DNA of 64,000 nt, from assembly GCA_947627455.1 (NCBI GenBank), contig CANQWC010000010.1, positions 1 through 64,000 of the forward strand, written 5' to 3'. Positions 62,523-64,000 of this stretch are shown here, piece after piece. The stretch is from an uncultured Clostridia bacterium (lineage in GTDB: Bacteria > Bacillota > Clostridia > Oscillospirales > Ruminococcaceae). The translations under genes and the position numbers were made by a program. Within the stretch, counting starts at the first letter, position 1, and every line of letters begins with the position of its first letter. The notes under the pieces were generated by a model. It searched no databases. It had not been told where the DNA came from and saw only the letters and a list, made by a program, of their open reading frames with translations.

Positions 62523-63379
62523 GCGCTTTGTTCGGCCCCGCGGGCAGTTCTGAGGCATTTTCAAAGATACATAAATCCTCTGCCGATATGCCGATGTATC
62601 TCAAAGAGATGGGCCTTGACGCGTTTGAATATCAGTGCGGGCAGGGCGTGAGGGTATCTGACGCGACGGGGGCAGCCCTTAAGCAGAAAGCCGAGGAGGC
62701 GGGGATAACCCTTTCGCTTCACGCGCCGTATTTTATCTCGCTTTCAAGCGTTGAGCCCGAAAAGCGCGATAAGTCGATAGATTATATTCTTCAGAGCGCC
62801 TCGGCGGCAAGAAAGATCGGCGCGAAAAGAATAGTCATTCACTCGGGTTCGTGTTCGCAGATGTCAAGAGAAGAAGCGCTCGCCCTCGCGAAGGACACGC
62901 TTTCACGAGCAAGAAAAGCGGCGGTCGAGGCGGGGTATGAGGACATAATCTTCTGCCCCGAGACGATGGGAAAATTCAACCAGCTCGGAAATATCGACGA
63001 GGTTATAGAGCTCTGCGCGCTTGACGACAGCTTTTTGCCGACGGTCGATTTCGGGCACCTTAACGCAAGAACCCTCGGCGGGGTGAATTCCGAAGAGGCT
63101 TTTGAGGAGATACTCGGAAAGATTGAAAACCGCCTCGGAAGCGACAGACTCAAGATTTTTCATAGCCACTTCTCAAAAATCGAATACACCCAAAACGGCG
63201 GGGAAAAGCGCCATCTGACCTTTGAAGATAAGCTTTACGGCCCGAGGTTTGAGCCGCTGATGGAGCTTATCGCGAGAAAAAATCTTTCACCGACTTTTAT
63301 TTGCGAGAGCGCGGGCACTCAGGACATCGACGCTCTTGAAATGAAGAAATATTATCTTGATGAACTCGGCAAAATCTGA
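62519..63379 (+). CDS. Endonuclease IV-like TIM-barrel protein
   Basis: 286 residues. Metal-ligand motifs of AP endonuclease family 2 are in order: LSLHAPYF (His), VIHSGSC (His), CPETMGK (Glu), VDFGHLNAR (Asp and His), FHSHFSKIEY (His), KRHLTF (His) and FICESAG (Glu). This points to a three-metal centre. It may be a true abasic-site endonuclease (Nfo) or one of the related phosphatase/isomerase-like proteins; it is more diverged than canonical Nfo. ATG 62519 overlaps the yqeG stop. Confidence 0.75.
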   Translation: MSALFGPAGSSEAFSKIHKSSADMPMYLKEMGLDAFEYQCGQGVRVSDATGAALKQKAEEAGITLSLHAPYFISLSSVEPEKRDKSIDYILQSASAARKIGAKRIVIHSGSCSQMSREEALALAKDTLSRARKAAVEAGYEDIIFCPETMGKFNQLGNIDEVIELCALDDSFLPTVDFGHLNARTLGGVNSEEAFEEILGKIENRLGSDRLKIFHSHFSKIEYTQNGGEKRHLTFEDKLYGPRFEPLMELIARKNLSPTFICESAGTQDIDALEMKKYYLDELGKI

Positions 63380-63393
63380 TAGGAGGAATTGAC

Positions 63394-64000
63394 ATGACAA
63401 AATATGAAAGACTGATGCAGAATCTTCCTGCGCATATCGACGCGGCGCTCATCACTGAGGACGTAAACCGCCGCTATTTCACGGGTATGAAGTCTTCGGC
63501 GGGAACGGTTCTTGTGACCCGCGAAAAGGCATACCTTATTATTGACTTCCGCTATATCGAGAAGGCGCAGAAAACCGTTCACGATGCCGAAGTCATCATG
63601 CAGGATAAGCTCTATGAGCAGATAAACGGCCTCTTTGCAAAGCACGGCATCAAAACCGTCGCGATTGAGAGCCGGAGCGTTACCGTCTCCGAGCTCAACG
63701 CGATGAGAAAGCGCCTCAAGGCAGAAATCGACGACACCGACGCCCTCAGCGACGCGATCGACAAGCTAAGAATCGTCAAAACTCAGGACGAGATAGATAA
63801 AATCATTAAGGCGCAGAGAATTGCCGAGGCCGCCTTTGAGGACGTTCTAAACTTCATTCGCCCGGGAGTCACCGAGATAGAAGTCGGGCTTCATCTTGAC
63901 TACTACATGCTCTCTCACGGGGCGGAGGCGCTTTCGTTTGAGACCATCGCGGTCTCGGGGCCGAACACCTCGCTCTGCCACGGCGTTCCGACCGACAGGC
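63394..64000 (+). CDS. Xaa-Pro peptidase (M24 family), truncated by the window end
   Basis: The first 202 codons from ATG 63394 behind AGGAGGA run to the window edge without a stop. N-terminal creatinase domain: MTKYERLMQNLPAHIDAALI, TEDVNRRYFTGM... AYLIIDFRYIEKA. The beginning of the catalytic pita-bread domain follows: KTQDEIDKIIKAQRIAEAAF, FIRPGVTEIEVGLHLDYYM and SFETIAVSGPNTSLCHGVP. Cleaves N-terminal residues next to proline. In Clostridia this gene commonly precedes efp, which would be just outside. Confidence 0.9.
   Translation, partial: MTKYERLMQNLPAHIDAALITEDVNRRYFTGMKSSAGTVLVTREKAYLIIDFRYIEKAQKTVHDAEVIMQDKLYEQINGLFAKHGIKTVAIESRSVTVSELNAMRKRLKAEIDDTDALSDAIDKLRIVKTQDEIDKIIKAQRIAEAAFEDVLNFIRPGVTEIEVGLHLDYYMLSHGAEALSFETIAVSGPNTSLCHGVPTDR

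Overview
The window looks like a chromosome segment of a Gram-positive, spore-forming, anaerobic member of the Clostridia, probably an Oscillospirales/Ruminococcaceae-type gut or rumen bacterium. The reasons are GC-rich coding with Clostridia-type gene order (infC-rpmI-rplT; rnc-radical SAM-smc-ftsY; yhbY-nadD-yqeK-LCP-rsfS-leuS), SpoIIR, small spore-coat-like proteins, AddAB, TrmFO, a ClpC-type ATPase, and xylan-type hydrolases. Nearly all of it is core genome on the + strand. No prophage, insertion sequence or CRISPR array is visible.

Layout. 0-8.5 kb: a surface carbohydrate-binding beta-helix protein; then an operon of a YitT transporter, two tandem paralogous membrane proteins, an alpha/beta-hydrolase fused to an acyltransferase, and a zinc-ribbon membrane protein; then an opposing SDR/membrane pair. 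9-13.7 kb: pepF, a lipoprotein esterase, and a DUF1292-GH8 xylanase pair. 13.7-15.9 kb: rnhA-nifS-nifU on the minus strand. 16.3-20.9 kb: trpS, a frameshifted kinase, a toroid-fold protein, ychF, and a low-GC patch (acetyltransferase and TfoX-like) flanked by a partial duplication of the ychF 3' end. 21-28.6 kb: clpC, a Cys-rich small protein behind a sigma-K-like promoter, a histidine-kinase-like ATPase without an H-box histidine, gap, an ECF-like sigma factor with a very long C-terminus, tRNA-Leu and a small spore-surface-like protein. 28.9-41.7 kb: recD2-comF-mreB, then about 1 kb of repeats, spoIIR and addBA. 41.7-51.2 kb: translation, DNA-processing, topoisomerase, tRNA-modification, lipid and RNA-processing genes. 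51.2-64 kb: smc, ftsY, rdgB, yhbY, nadD, yqeK, an LCP-like protein, rsfS, leuS, rpsU, a YqeG phosphatase, an endonuclease IV-like protein and a truncated M24 peptidase.

The most unusual content is intergenic. Three dispersed structured repeat families occur. R1 is about 215 bp with seven consecutive hairpins and compensatory changes between three copies. R2 is a modular element of two GC-rich hairpins, heptad (TTAGAAN/NTTCTAA) arrays and a GGACACTCCC-like end; most of its six copies abut the -35 box of a vegetative promoter. R3 is a GC-rich palindromic unit found in two places, once inside a ~147-bp tandem repeat, each time downstream of an R1 copy. Other points: an ATA start for infC, a 23-bp perfect palindrome that includes the tRNA-Leu 3' end, and several diverged proteins (LCP-like without the usual IPRD arginine, AddB without a Walker A motif). 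Sixteen sigma-A-type promoters were found, each with an exact 17-bp spacer. All function calls come from reading the sequence; no database search was run.
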